Part shown: one piece after another, positions 19,840 to 28,489 of the stretch
Layout of the letters: every line of letters begins with the position of its first letter
Position numbering within the stretch: position 1 is the stretch's first letter
Notes under the pieces: generated by a model
The model's database searches: none
Seen by the model: the letters and a program-made list of their open reading frames with translations, nothing else
What the model was told of the DNA's origin: nothing
Translations under genes and position numbers: made by a program
NCBI RefSeq assembly: GCF_015207825.1
Contig: NZ_JADEWC010000022.1
Coordinates: 1-58,341, forward strand
From: Cyanobacterium stanieri LEGE 03274
Lineage (GTDB): Bacteria; Cyanobacteriota; Cyanobacteriia; Cyanobacteriales; Cyanobacteriaceae
DNA: 58,341 nucleotides
Direction of reading: 5' to 3'

Positions 19840-20376
19840 ATGTTTAAATTTCTCAAACAAGTAACCGATTACGCCAAAGGAAGTGTTGAAGCCGCCAAAT
19901 ATATCGGGCAAGGATTTGCCGTCACCTTCGATCACATGAAAAGGCGCCCCGTCACCGTACAATATCCCTATGAAAAACTTATCCCCTCTGAAAGATATAG
20001 AGGTAGAATTCACTTTGAATTTGATAAATGTATCGCCTGTGAAGTCTGTGTGCGAGTTTGCCCCATCAATCTTCCTGTAGTAGATTGGGAATTTAACAAA
20101 GAAGTTAAGAAAAAAGAATTAAAACATTATAGTATCGACTTTGGTGTATGTATCTTTTGCGGTAACTGCGTCGAATATTGTCCTACCAATTGTCTATCCA
20201 TGACAGAGGAATACGAACTAGCTTCCTATGACCGTCATGAATTAAACTACGATAACGTAGCCCTTGGACGTTTACCGACAAAAGTGACTGAAGATCCCAT
20301 GGTAACACCTCTCAAGGAATTAGGATACTTACCTAAGGGAGTAACTGATCCCCATGATGTGGTTAAAAAGAAATAA
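19840..20376 (+). CDS. ndhI: NAD(P)H-quinone oxidoreductase subunit I
   Basis: 178-aa NdhI, the ferredoxin-like arm subunit of cyanobacterial NDH-1, which passes electrons towards plastoquinone in cyclic flow and respiration. Two 4Fe-4S motifs are intact: Cys64-67-70-74 ([12 protein letters not shown]) and Cys104-107-110-114 ([12 protein letters not shown]). It heads the ndhI-ndhG-ndhE set, with gaps of 62 and 25 bp indicating one operon. The usual first gene, ndhA, is absent; a subtilase on the other strand lies upstream. Confidence 0.97.
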   Translation: MFKFLKQVTDYAKGSVEAAKYIGQGFAVTFDHMKRRPVTVQYPYEKLIPSERYRGRIHFEFDKCIACEVCVRVCPINLPVVDWEFNKEVKKKELKHYSIDFGVCIFCGNCVEYCPTNCLSMTEEYELASYDRHELNYDNVALGRLPTKVTEDPMVTPLKELGYLPKGVTDPHDVVKKK

Positions 20377-20438
20377 ACCATAGACAACCATCAATAGTAT
20401 TTTAACCATACCCATAAAAAAAGGAGAAATAAAAAACA

Positions 20439-21044
20439 GTGGAAATATCACAAGGAGTTCAATTTGTTACCTTCGCCATTCTGGGGGTAATGATGATAGC
20501 ATCAGCCCTAGGAGTAGTTTTATTAGAAAATATTGTTTATTCTGCTTTCTTGTTAGGGGGAGTATTTATCAGCATTTCAGGATTATATTTACTCTTAAAC
20601 GCAGATTTCGTCGCCGCCGCTCAAATTCTTATCTATGTTGGTGCTATTAATGTATTGATTCTTTTTGCCATTATGTTGGTGAATAAAACCGAGAATTTTG
20701 CCCAAATCAAAGGCAGATGGATTCGTAAGGTGTCCACGGCGATCGTTTGTACTGGACTTTTTGCTTTACTCAGCACCATGATTTTATCCACATCTTGGGA
20801 TATATCAACCATTTCTGCCGCTGTGATAGAAAACACTAGCATTGAATTAGGAAAGCATTTATTTAGTGACTTTTTACTTCCCTTTGAAATAGCTTCCGTA
20901 TTACTACTCATCGCTATGGTGGGGGCTATTATCCTTGCAAGAAGAGATTTTATTCCTTCTGCTACTAAAACCAATGAAGGTTTTACCACTTCTTTAACCC
21001 TTCCTGAACAACCTAGGGAGTTGGTTTCTGCTGAAGATAAATAA
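20439..21044 (+). CDS. ndhG: NAD(P)H-quinone oxidoreductase subunit 6 (chain J type)
   Basis: 201-aa membrane subunit of NDH-1 (NuoJ homologue) with five predicted transmembrane helices, helping form the proton-pumping membrane arm. The start is GTG at 20439, preceded by AAGGAG; the N-terminus [20 protein letters not shown] matches the family after the initiator. The conserved [21 protein letters not shown] helix is present. It is the second gene of ndhIGE. Confidence 0.95.
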   Translation: MEISQGVQFVTFAILGVMMIASALGVVLLENIVYSAFLLGGVFISISGLYLLLNADFVAAAQILIYVGAINVLILFAIMLVNKTENFAQIKGRWIRKVSTAIVCTGLFALLSTMILSTSWDISTISAAVIENTSIELGKHLFSDFLLPFEIASVLLLIAMVGAIILARRDFIPSATKTNEGFTTSLTLPEQPRELVSAEDK

Positions 21045-21069
21045 AATTATAAAGATTAATTTAACAATT

Positions 21070-21381
21070 ATGGAACTACAATTACAGTATTTTTTATTAT
21101 TGGCCGCTGCTTTATTTTGTATTGGTATTTATGGCTTGATTACCAGTCGTAATGCCGTCCGAGTATTAATGTCCATTGAATTGTTACTCAATTCGGTTAA
21201 TATTAACTTGATGGGATTTTCTAATTATTTAGATCCTGATAACATTAGAGGTCAAGTATTTACTATATTTGTACTAACCATTGCGGCCGCAGAAGCAGCC
21301 GTCGGTTTGGCTATTATTCTCGCCATTTATCGTAATCGTGATACCATCGATATGGAAAAATTCAATTTACTTAAATGGTAA
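21070..21381 (+). CDS. ndhE: NAD(P)H-quinone oxidoreductase subunit 4L (chain K type)
   Basis: 103-aa NuoK homologue with three transmembrane helices. It shows the family's [20 protein letters not shown] and the helix with buried Glu ([14 protein letters not shown]) that lines the proton path. It is the third gene of ndhIGE, 25 bp after ndhG. A GGTGGG/CCCACC hairpin follows at 21426 and may end the operon before the DndD-like gene. Confidence 0.96.
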   Translation: MELQLQYFLLLAAALFCIGIYGLITSRNAVRVLMSIELLLNSVNINLMGFSNYLDPDNIRGQVFTIFVLTIAAAEAAVGLAIILAIYRNRDTIDMEKFNLLKW

Positions 21382-21425
21382 ATGTTCGTTGACCCAATAA
21401 TAATTATATTGGATGTCATGATGAT

Positions 21426-21442
21426 GGTGGGTTCTGCCCACC
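21426..21442. repeat. GGTGGG/CCCACC hairpin (recurrent palindrome, copy 1)
   Basis: GGTGGGTTCTGCCCACC forms a 7-bp GC-rich stem in AT-rich DNA between ndhE and the DndD-like gene. Near-identical hairpins lie at 24730 and 27652. Each follows a stop codon, so they may act as transcription attenuators or mRNA 3'-end protectors. Confidence 0.6.
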
Positions 21443-21459
21443 TTTGCTATTATTAAACA

Positions 21460-23463
21460 ATGATTTTTAAAGAGTTAATTTTAGAAAATTTTGGTCCTTA
21501 TCAAGGAAGAAATATTATTGATCTGACTCCTGACACTGAGCAAAATGGCGCTTCAATAATTTTAATTGGTGGCATGAATGGAGGGGGAAAAACTACCATT
21601 ATTGATAGTATTAAATTAGCTTTGTATGGGCGTAGAGCGGAGTGTTCTAATCGTCAAAGTTTGAGCTACAATGACTTTTTATTGGAGTGTGTTAATCGTG
21701 GATCAAAAATCACTGATGTTACTAAAATAGAACTAACTTTTGAGCATCTTATCAATGAACAATGGATTGAGTTAAAAGTTATTCGTCATTGGCAGGGTAG
21801 TGTGAGAGATGGTAAGGATAATTTGGTTATTTTTGAGGGAGAATTTCCCGATCTTAGTTTAACGGAAAATTGGGATGAGTATATAGAAGATATTTTACCT
21901 TTAGGTATTTCTAATTTATTTCTTTTTGATGGTGAGCAGGTAAAGGAATTGGCTGAACAAGATATTCCTAATCCTTCTGTGGTAGATGCGATGAGGGTTT
22001 TATTAGGGTTGGAGTTGGCTGATAAATTAGCTAGTGATTTACAAATTTTAGTTAGTCGTAAAAAAAAGAGTTTAGAGAATACTAAGGAACAAAAAGAGTT
22101 ATTAAATATTGAAGAAGAATTGAGGTTATTAGAAAAAGATAAGTCTTTTATTTTACATGATTTGCAGGGAGTAGAAAAGAAGTTAAAAATTGCTTCTAAA
22201 AACTATCGTTTGGCTGCTGATATTTTACGTATTGAGGAAAAAAAAGTATCTGATCAACAATATCAATTGAAGCAGAAAGTTGATTCTTTAAGTATCGAAA
22301 TAGATAGGGTTCGTCATAATTTAAATAATGTTTTTTCTCAATATTTACCTTTAAGTTTAGTTCAGCATTATTTATGTTCTATTAAGGTTCAATTAATACA
22401 GGAAATTAGGGTAAATAAGATTCAAAGTTCCTATGATATTATCAGAAAAAAAGATCAGGAATTATTAGATTTTTTAGCTACTTTATCTATGGATGATATT
22501 AATTATCAAAAAATCAATGGTTTTTTAGAATCTGCCAATGAGCGTTTAGAAGGAGAAATTAATGATGTTAATATTTATTTGCATGGGCAGGAAAAGAATT
22601 TAATTGATTTGGAAAATATTCTTGATAATTTTTTGCCGAATCAACAGGCAATGGCTGGAGAATATGTGGCGAGATTAAGGGCTCTCGAGGAAGATTTGAT
22701 TAATGCTGAGGTGATGGCGGCTAATGTTGAGGTGTCGAAAAGGTATGAAACCTTGGAGGAGGATTATCAACAAAAACAGCAAGGGGTTATTGATTGTAAG
22801 GCGGAGGTGACGAGGTTACAAAAGATGTTGGAGTCGGTGGAAAGAGATATACAGTCTAAGTTAAAACAGTTGGGGAAATATAGCGATCGCACCATAGAAG
22901 ATTTACAGGGAGATCATTTATTAAATGCGATGCCAAAAGTAGAAAAAACCCTAATTCTTTTTAAAGAAAAACTAACTCTTAGGAAGTTAAACAGGTTAGA
23001 AAATGAGGTAACAAGCTGTTTTCGTTATCTTTTACATAAGTCTAATTTTGTGGGAAAAGTCATTATTAATACTGATAATTTTGCCCTCAATTTATACGAT
23101 AATTTAGGTAATTTAATTACTAAAAATAGATTATCAGCAGGGGAAAAACAGCTATTGGCGATCGCACTTTTATGGGCATTGGCAAGGGTATCGGGAAGAC
23201 AATTACCTGTCGTGATTGACACTCCTTTAGGGAGGTTAGATTCTTCCCACCGTAATAATTTATTAGAGCGTTATTTTCCCACCGCTTCCCATCAAGTGAT
23301 TTTATTATCCACCGATACAGAAATCGGAGAAGCGGAAGTAGAATTGCTTCGTCAACAAAATGTTATTGCTAAAGAATATTTACTAGACTACAATTCTCCC
23401 CAAAATCAAACTACTATTAAATCTGGATACTTTACCGACACTCTCAGACAGATGGGCAGATAG
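21460..23463 (+). CDS. dndD: DndD-like SMC-type ATPase (DNA phosphorothioation family)
   Basis: 667-aa ABC/SMC-like ATPase matching DndD of the DNA sulfur-modification pathway. Walker A lies at GGMNGGGKTTIIDSIK (about 38-53), long coiled coils fill roughly 190-500, signature SAGEKQLLAIALLWA follows, and Walker B plus D-loop read LPVVIDTPLGRLDSSHR, the very typical DndD form. No CxxC zinc hook is seen in the coiled coil. DndD normally works with DndB, DndC and DndE to put sulfur into the DNA backbone; none of them is next to it. It follows ndhE by 78 bp on the same strand, and the coding sequence is AT-rich compared with the ndh genes. Confidence 0.82.
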   Translation: MIFKELILENFGPYQGRNIIDLTPDTEQNGASIILIGGMNGGGKTTIIDSIKLALYGRRAECSNRQSLSYNDFLLECVNRGSKITDVTKIELTFEHLINEQWIELKVIRHWQGSVRDGKDNLVIFEGEFPDLSLTENWDEYIEDILPLGISNLFLFDGEQVKELAEQDIPNPSVVDAMRVLLGLELADKLASDLQILVSRKKKSLENTKEQKELLNIEEELRLLEKDKSFILHDLQGVEKKLKIASKNYRLAADILRIEEKKVSDQQYQLKQKVDSLSIEIDRVRHNLNNVFSQYLPLSLVQHYLCSIKVQLIQEIRVNKIQSSYDIIRKKDQELLDFLATLSMDDINYQKINGFLESANERLEGEINDVNIYLHGQEKNLIDLENILDNFLPNQQAMAGEYVARLRALEEDLINAEVMAANVEVSKRYETLEEDYQQKQQGVIDCKAEVTRLQKMLESVERDIQSKLKQLGKYSDRTIEDLQGDHLLNAMPKVEKTLILFKEKLTLRKLNRLENEVTSCFRYLLHKSNFVGKVIINTDNFALNLYDNLGNLITKNRLSAGEKQLLAIALLWALARVSGRQLPVVIDTPLGRLDSSHRNNLLERYFPTASHQVILLSTDTEIGEAEVELLRQQNVIAKEYLLDYNSPQNQTTIKSGYFTDTLRQMGR

Positions 23464-23471
23464 TTAATTAA

Positions 23472-23602
23472 CTTGAGTTCGGAATAAAATGTATAATCTT
23501 TAAATCTGTGAACAAATAAATAACCTCAATCGCTCCCCGTACAATGAATTACAAGGCTAAGAGTTTATGATTCAATAAATTAAACTAAGGTATATTTTGA
23601 CT
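23472..23602 (+). repeat. Dispersed intergenic repeat, copy B (diverged)
   Basis: The GAGTTCGG start, the CGTACAATGAATTACAAGGC core (from 23538) and TTCAATAAATTAAACTAAGG align in order with copies A and D, but hairpin arms have lost several pairs. It lies in the gap between the DndD-like gene and the oxidoreductase gene. Just after it, GACAAGACTATAAATT at 23656 also resembles a segment beside copy C. Confidence 0.6.
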
Positions 23603-23736
23603 AAGGAATTTAGTATAAAGTATAGTTTTTTGTAAATCCTTTAACCCAACACTTTGACAAGACTATAAATTCTATTTGGGGAAAATGACTCAGAAAATAC
23701 TATGATTAAAGATTGACTGTGTAAAGTGAAGATTTT

Positions 23737-24723
23737 ATGAGTAATAAAAAAATTAGAGTAGGTTTATTAGGTTTTGGCGGATTAGGACAAGCCGCAGGAA
23801 GAATTTTACAACCTAAATCAGAAATGGAATTAGTAGCGGTTGCCGATCGCCACGGATACGCTTACAATAACTCAGGGTTAGATATTGATCAATTAATTCA
23901 CACCTACCACGAAAAAGGCTCTACAGGATATGCTCAAGGTGGTGTAATCAGTGATAACAGTATCGCCGAATTAATTAACCAAGCAGATGTGGACGGTTAT
24001 TTTCTCGCCCTGCCCAACTTACCCAATACCTTCATGGCAGACGTTACCCGTGAATTTATTAAATCTGGTTGGCAAGGAGTATTAGTAGATGCCCTCAAAC
24101 GTACTAGCGCCGTTGAACAATTATTAACCCTCCACGAAGACTTACAAAAAGCAGGAATTACCTATTTAACAGGTTGTGGCGCTACCCCTGGATTACTCAC
24201 CGCCGCCGCCGCCGTTGCCGCCCAAAGTTTTGCCGAAATTCATAACGTTAAAATTACCTTTGGGGTAGGTATAGCTAATTGGGAAGCCTACCGCGCCACC
24301 ATTCGAGAAGACATTGCCCATATGCCAGGGTTTGATGTAGATAAGGCTAACGCCATGAGTGATGGGGAAGTAGAAGCATTTTTGGATAAAACCAACGGTA
24401 TTCTAACCCTTGAAAACATGGAACATGCCGATGATATTATGTTAGAACTAGCGGGTATATGCGATCGCACTCAGGTATCTGTTGGAGGTGTTGTCGATAC
24501 CCGTAACCCCAAAAAACCCCTTAGCACCAATGTAAAAATCACAGGACGCACCTTCGAGGGCAAAATCTCCGCCCATACCTTTACCCTAGGGGATGAAACC
24601 AGCATGGCAGCCAACGTATGTGGCCCAGCCTTCGGTTATCTCAAGGCAGGTGTACAATTAAGACAGAAAGGTATCAATGGTTTATTAACCGCTGCCGAGG
24701 TAATGCCTTTGTTTGTAAGATAA
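23737..24723 (+). CDS. NAD(P)-binding oxidoreductase (saccharopine dehydrogenase-like / Gfo-Idh-like fold)
   Basis: 328-aa soluble protein with an N-terminal Rossmann fold ([18 protein letters not shown], GxGxxGxx(A/G)), acidic residue ending the second strand (LVAVADRHG), and a central [11 protein letters not shown] segment often seen in saccharopine dehydrogenase-like proteins. The Ala-rich helix [18 protein letters not shown] follows. Conserved homologues occur in cyanobacteria, but no substrate is established that can be read from the sequence. It stands alone, with repeat DNA upstream and a GGTGGG hairpin just after its stop. Confidence 0.75.
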   Translation: MSNKKIRVGLLGFGGLGQAAGRILQPKSEMELVAVADRHGYAYNNSGLDIDQLIHTYHEKGSTGYAQGGVISDNSIAELINQADVDGYFLALPNLPNTFMADVTREFIKSGWQGVLVDALKRTSAVEQLLTLHEDLQKAGITYLTGCGATPGLLTAAAAVAAQSFAEIHNVKITFGVGIANWEAYRATIREDIAHMPGFDVDKANAMSDGEVEAFLDKTNGILTLENMEHADDIMLELAGICDRTQVSVGGVVDTRNPKKPLSTNVKITGRTFEGKISAHTFTLGDETSMAANVCGPAFGYLKAGVQLRQKGINGLLTAAEVMPLFVR

Positions 24724-24729
24724 ATGTAC

Positions 24730-24746
24730 GGTGGGCATTGCCCACC
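24730..24746. repeat. GGTGGG/CCCACC hairpin (recurrent palindrome, copy 2)
   Basis: GGTGGGCATTGCCCACC, a near-perfect palindrome, sits six bases after the oxidoreductase stop codon and between two convergent genes. It probably helps end or protect transcripts from either side. It is the clearest copy of the trio at 21426, 24730 and 27652. Confidence 0.65.
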
Positions 24747-24764
24747 TAAATCTAAGAATCTTGA

Positions 24765-25424
24765 TTAAGATTGCTCATCTTGATTTTTGCGCTTTTTCTT
24801 TCTTCTCCGATCAATCCGATCTTTTATCTCCGTTCCACGTTTAAAATGTTGTTCACTTTTAATAAAATTTTCCTCACTTTTATCCTGTTCACTTTTTTTT
24901 TTGGCATATACATTGCTTAAGAAAAAATGCGCTTGATAACTTTCATATAGCTTCATAGCCTCTAATCCACACTGTTCAGCCATTGATAAATTGCCTAAAT
25001 CAAGAAATGCTCCCCCTCTTGTCGTTAAAATAGCACTTTTTACCCGTGCATCAGCATAGACTTTTTTCTTTAAGAAATCATCAGTTAATTTAAGAACTTC
25101 TTCAGGATTTCCGAGCTTTCGCAAACATCCACATATTTGTGTGATAATCCAAGTCTTTTTGGTCTTTTCATATAGCTTTTCGTAATAAATTACTAAAGTT
25201 TCATATAACCTATGATCCTCTAGCCATTGAATCTCATCAATTGCGTCAACATCGGTAGTATTTTGATGATGATTTTTTCTCATAAGTTCATCGTCTGAAT
25301 CAATTTTTATAAGAATGGGATACAGAGGGCTAGATAGTGACTCACTTTTATAGGTTTGTGCCTTATACTTCTTCTTCAGTTTAATAAAATGCTTAATTTC
25401 TGAATCTTTAAAATTTTCTTGCAT
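24765..25424 (-). CDS. Hypothetical protein, TPR-like helical repeats, basic C-terminus
   Basis: 219-aa protein not assigned to a family with certainty. The central part (about 70-185) has paired helices of the TPR kind (YETLVIYYEKLYEKTKKTW, SAILTTRGGAFLDLGNLSMA). The last ~40 residues are extremely rich in Lys, Arg, Glu and Asp (IDRRRKKKRKNQDEQS), and the N-terminus is also Lys-rich. TPR proteins act as scaffolds, so a protein- or nucleic acid-binding role is possible. It stands alone on the reverse strand, with weak links to neighbours. Confidence 0.7.
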   Translation of the reverse strand: MQENFKDSEIKHFIKLKKKYKAQTYKSESLSSPLYPILIKIDSDDELMRKNHHQNTTDVDAIDEIQWLEDHRLYETLVIYYEKLYEKTKKTWIITQICGCLRKLGNPEEVLKLTDDFLKKKVYADARVKSAILTTRGGAFLDLGNLSMAEQCGLEAMKLYESYQAHFFLSNVYAKKKSEQDKSEENFIKSEQHFKRGTEIKDRIDRRRKKKRKNQDEQS

Positions 25425-25558
25425 ATCAATATATTTTATTATGGTTATACTTCATATATTAACCGTCAATTCCCAATTGTGTAGGGCAATCTACACCCAA
25501 ACAACCGCCTAAATCCCTTAATATAAAATGTAAAGAGATATTAAGAGAAAATTAAAAT

Positions 25559-27643
25559 ATGACCACAACAACGGTAAAAAATCCCCTGCTTATTGGTAAA
25601 GGATTACCCCCCTTTGCAGACATCAAACCTGAGCATATTGTGCCAGGCATAGACGAATTATTAACAGAGTTAGAGACAGAATTAACCAAGCTAGAAGAAA
25701 ATATAACCCCTACATGGGAAGCATTAGTAAATCCCCTTAATAATATTGAAGAAAGACTGCGCTGGAGTTGGGGCATTATCGGGCATTTGATGGGAGTGAA
25801 AAACAGCCCTGAATTGCGCGCCGCTTATGAAACCGTACAACCAAAATTAGTACAGTTTGCCAGTAGATTAAGCCAGAGTAAGCCAATCTATGAAGGTTTT
25901 ACCAAAATACAAGCTAGTGCAGACTGGGATAAATTAGAATCCGCCCAACAGAGAATTATTGAGTCTGCCATCAAAGAAGCGGAATTGTCAGGGGTTGCCC
26001 TTGAGGGTGAAAAAAAAGAGCGTTTTAATGAAATTCAGTTACAACTAGCGGAATTGTCTACCAAGTTTTCTAATAATGTTTTAGATTCCACCAAGGCTTT
26101 TCAGTTAAAATTAACAACTCCTGAAGAAGTCGATGGTTTACCTGCTAGTTTATTGAGCCTAGTTGCCCAAACCGCCAGAATGGAAGGGGAGGAAGAAGCC
26201 ACTGCAGAAAAAGGCCCTTGGATTATCACTTTAGATTATCCCAGCTTTGGCCCTTTCCTTAAATTTAGTACCCAAAGAGACTTGAGGGAAAAAGTTTATC
26301 GTGCTTTTGTTACCCGTGCCAGTGAGGGAGACACTGATAATAATCCTCTAATCAACAAAATTTTAACCCTCAGACAAGAACAGGCGGATATTTTAGGTTA
26401 TGCTAACTATGCACAAGTGAGCCTTACCCGTAAGATGGCTGACTCGGTGGAAGCCGTGGAGAAACTGTTAGAAGAATTAAGGGTAGTTAGTTATGATGTT
26501 GCAAAAGAGGAGTTAGAGGAATTAAAGACTTTTGCGAAAACTGAGGATTTACAACCTTGGGATGTGAGTTTCTGGGCGGAGAAACAAAGGGAGTTTAAGT
26601 TTAATTTTACTGAGGAAGAGTTACGCCCTTATTTTTCTCTTGAAAGGGTGTTGGATGGTTTATTTGGTTTGGCGAAAAAGATTTTTGGGGTGACGATTAC
26701 CCCTGCTGATGGAATAGCGCCTGTGTGGCATGGGGATGTGAAATATTTTCAGGTGGCGGATGAGAATAACGAAACCATGGCTTATTTTTATCTTGATGCC
26801 TATTCTCGCCCTGCGGAAAAAAGAGGGGGCGCATGGATGGATGATTGTGTAGGTAGGGCAAGGATTGAGGAGAATGGGATGGTAACCACTCGTTTACCTG
26901 TGGCTTATCTTACTTGTAATCAGTCTCCCCCTGTGGATGGTAAACCTAGTTTGATGACTTTTGGGGAGGTGGAAACTCTTTTCCATGAGTTTGGCCATGG
27001 TTTACAGCATATGTTGACTAAAATTGACTATATTGGTGCTTCTGGTATCAATAATGTGGAATGGGATGCGGTAGAGTTACCGAGTCAGTTTATGGAAAAT
27101 TGGTGTTTGGAAAAAAGTACCTTGTTTGGTATGGCGAAACACTATGAGACTGGGGAGACTTTACCGAATCATTATTATGAGAAGTTGGTGGCTTCTAAGA
27201 ATTATATGAGTGCTTCTGCTATGTTACGTCAGTTGCATTTTAGTTTATTGGATTTGGAGTTACACGCGCGTTATAGTCCTAGTGATGAGGTTTCAGCCCA
27301 TGATGTGGCAAGGAAGTTGGCAGAGAAAACCATGGTAATGTCTCCTTTACCTGAAGATAGATTTTTATGTGCTTTTGGGCATATTTTTGCGGGGGGGTAT
27401 GCCGCTGGTTATTACAGTTATAAATGGGCTGAGGTGCTTAGTGCTGATGCTTTCTCTGCTTTTGAGGAGGTTGATTTGGAGGATGAAGGTGCGATCGCCC
27501 TTATTGGTAAACGTTTTCGTGATACTGTATTAGGATTAGGTGGTAGTTTATCACCCATGGAAGTATTTAAACAATTCCGAGGAAGAGAACCCCAAACTGA
27601 GGCATTATTAAGACATAGTGGATTATTAGCAACGGCTAGTTAA
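25559..27643 (+). CDS. prlC: M3 family oligopeptidase (oligopeptidase A type)
   Basis: 694-aa cytoplasmic zinc metallopeptidase of family M3A (thimet/oligopeptidase A group) that breaks down short peptides, including signal-peptide remains. The zinc motif HEFGHGLQHML and the downstream NVEWDAVELPSQFMENW (third ligand Glu) are intact, as is the C-terminal YAAGYYSYKWAEVLSADAFSAF region. The length is that of the family. It is a single gene with an ATG start. Confidence 0.93.
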   Translation: MTTTTVKNPLLIGKGLPPFADIKPEHIVPGIDELLTELETELTKLEENITPTWEALVNPLNNIEERLRWSWGIIGHLMGVKNSPELRAAYETVQPKLVQFASRLSQSKPIYEGFTKIQASADWDKLESAQQRIIESAIKEAELSGVALEGEKKERFNEIQLQLAELSTKFSNNVLDSTKAFQLKLTTPEEVDGLPASLLSLVAQTARMEGEEEATAEKGPWIITLDYPSFGPFLKFSTQRDLREKVYRAFVTRASEGDTDNNPLINKILTLRQEQADILGYANYAQVSLTRKMADSVEAVEKLLEELRVVSYDVAKEELEELKTFAKTEDLQPWDVSFWAEKQREFKFNFTEEELRPYFSLERVLDGLFGLAKKIFGVTITPADGIAPVWHGDVKYFQVADENNETMAYFYLDAYSRPAEKRGGAWMDDCVGRARIEENGMVTTRLPVAYLTCNQSPPVDGKPSLMTFGEVETLFHEFGHGLQHMLTKIDYIGASGINNVEWDAVELPSQFMENWCLEKSTLFGMAKHYETGETLPNHYYEKLVASKNYMSASAMLRQLHFSLLDLELHARYSPSDEVSAHDVARKLAEKTMVMSPLPEDRFLCAFGHIFAGGYAAGYYSYKWAEVLSADAFSAFEEVDLEDEGAIALIGKRFRDTVLGLGGSLSPMEVFKQFRGREPQTEALLRHSGLLATAS

Positions 27644-27651
27644 TAAATTAT

Positions 27652-27672
27652 GGGGTGGGCATTGCTCACCCC
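27652..27672. repeat. GGGGTG/CACCCC hairpin (recurrent palindrome, copy 3)
   Basis: GGGGTGGGC-ATT-GCTCACCCC forms a 9-bp stem with one G-T pair, eight bases after the prlC stop and before the Uma2 gene. It is the third copy of the palindrome at 21426 and 24730. Confidence 0.6.
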
Positions 27673-27715
27673 TACTACTTTATAATCGATAAAAGAGACA
27701 AGGGAGAATATAACT

Positions 27716-28285
27716 ATGGTTGCCCAACTCACAAAACAGCAATACACCATCGATGAATATTTGGAATTAGAAAGCCAAGCAGAAGTTAGGCATGAATATA
27801 TAGACGGAGAAATACTAGAAATGGCAGGAGGTACAACAAACCATAATTTAGTCACAGGAAATATTTATATCGCCCTCAGACTGGCCTTGAAAGGAAAAAA
27901 CTATCCTGTTTTTATTGAAAATGTACGTTTATGGATTTCTTCGGCAAAAATGTTTACCTATCCTGATGTGATGGTAATAGCCGAAAACCCTGAATATTAC
28001 GGAGAAAATAAAACTACTGTTACCAATCCCATCATTATCATCGAGGTTTTATCTAACTCCACCAGAGACTATGATTTAGGTCGTAAATTTGAATATTATC
28101 GTAGTTTAAATTCTCTCCAAGAGTATATTTTAATCGACCCTGAAAAACCCTTAGTAATGAGTTATAACAGAAATAATAATCAACAATGGTCATTAACTAT
28201 TCTCGAAAGTATTGATGATAAATTAAACTTAAACTCAGTACCTGTAGAGCTTATTTTGAAAGATACTTATGACGGTATTTTGTAA
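27716..28285 (+). CDS. Uma2 family protein (DUF820, PD-(D/E)XK nuclease-like)
   Basis: 189-aa member of the large cyanobacterial Uma2/DUF820 family. It shows the usual opening YTIDEYLELESQAEVRHEYIDGE, then YPDVMVIAE (the fold's Asp) and NPIIIIEVLSNSTRDYDLGRKFEYYR, the E-x-L/S-D core of the PD-(D/E)XK fold. Members are thought to be nucleases related to restriction endonucleases, but most are uncharacterised and cyanobacteria carry dozens of copies, possibly mobile. It is convergent with the OCP gene. Confidence 0.88.
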   Translation: MVAQLTKQQYTIDEYLELESQAEVRHEYIDGEILEMAGGTTNHNLVTGNIYIALRLALKGKNYPVFIENVRLWISSAKMFTYPDVMVIAENPEYYGENKTTVTNPIIIIEVLSNSTRDYDLGRKFEYYRSLNSLQEYILIDPEKPLVMSYNRNNNQQWSLTILESIDDKLNLNSVPVELILKDTYDGIL

Positions 28286-28423
28286 AACTTTTATTCCTAA
28301 AAAAGAAATTATATAATTATTACTTAAATTGTTTTTAAGACAATAAAAACCTTATCTAAATATTTTAGGATTCAATAGGTTTTATTCTAATACTTATTTA
28401 CCATGTTTTAGGGCAATTAAATC

Positions 28424-28462
28424 AAACAAAAAAAGAGTTTCCCACCTAATAGAAAACTCTTT
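28424..28462 (-). terminator. Rho-independent terminator of the OCP gene
   Basis: Perfect 9-bp stem AAAGAGTTT (28432-28440) and AAACTCTTT (28454-28462), followed on the minus strand by a T-rich run (28424-28431). It lies 28 bp past the OCP stop codon. Confidence 0.75.
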
Positions 28463-28489
28463 CATCTACTAATTAAACCCTAGCAAAAA

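Noticed and set aside
21460-23463. DndD-like gene as a RecF or Rad50/SbcC
   Set aside because: The IDTPLGRLDSSHR end and the lack of a CxxC hook fit DndD better than SbcC or RecF.
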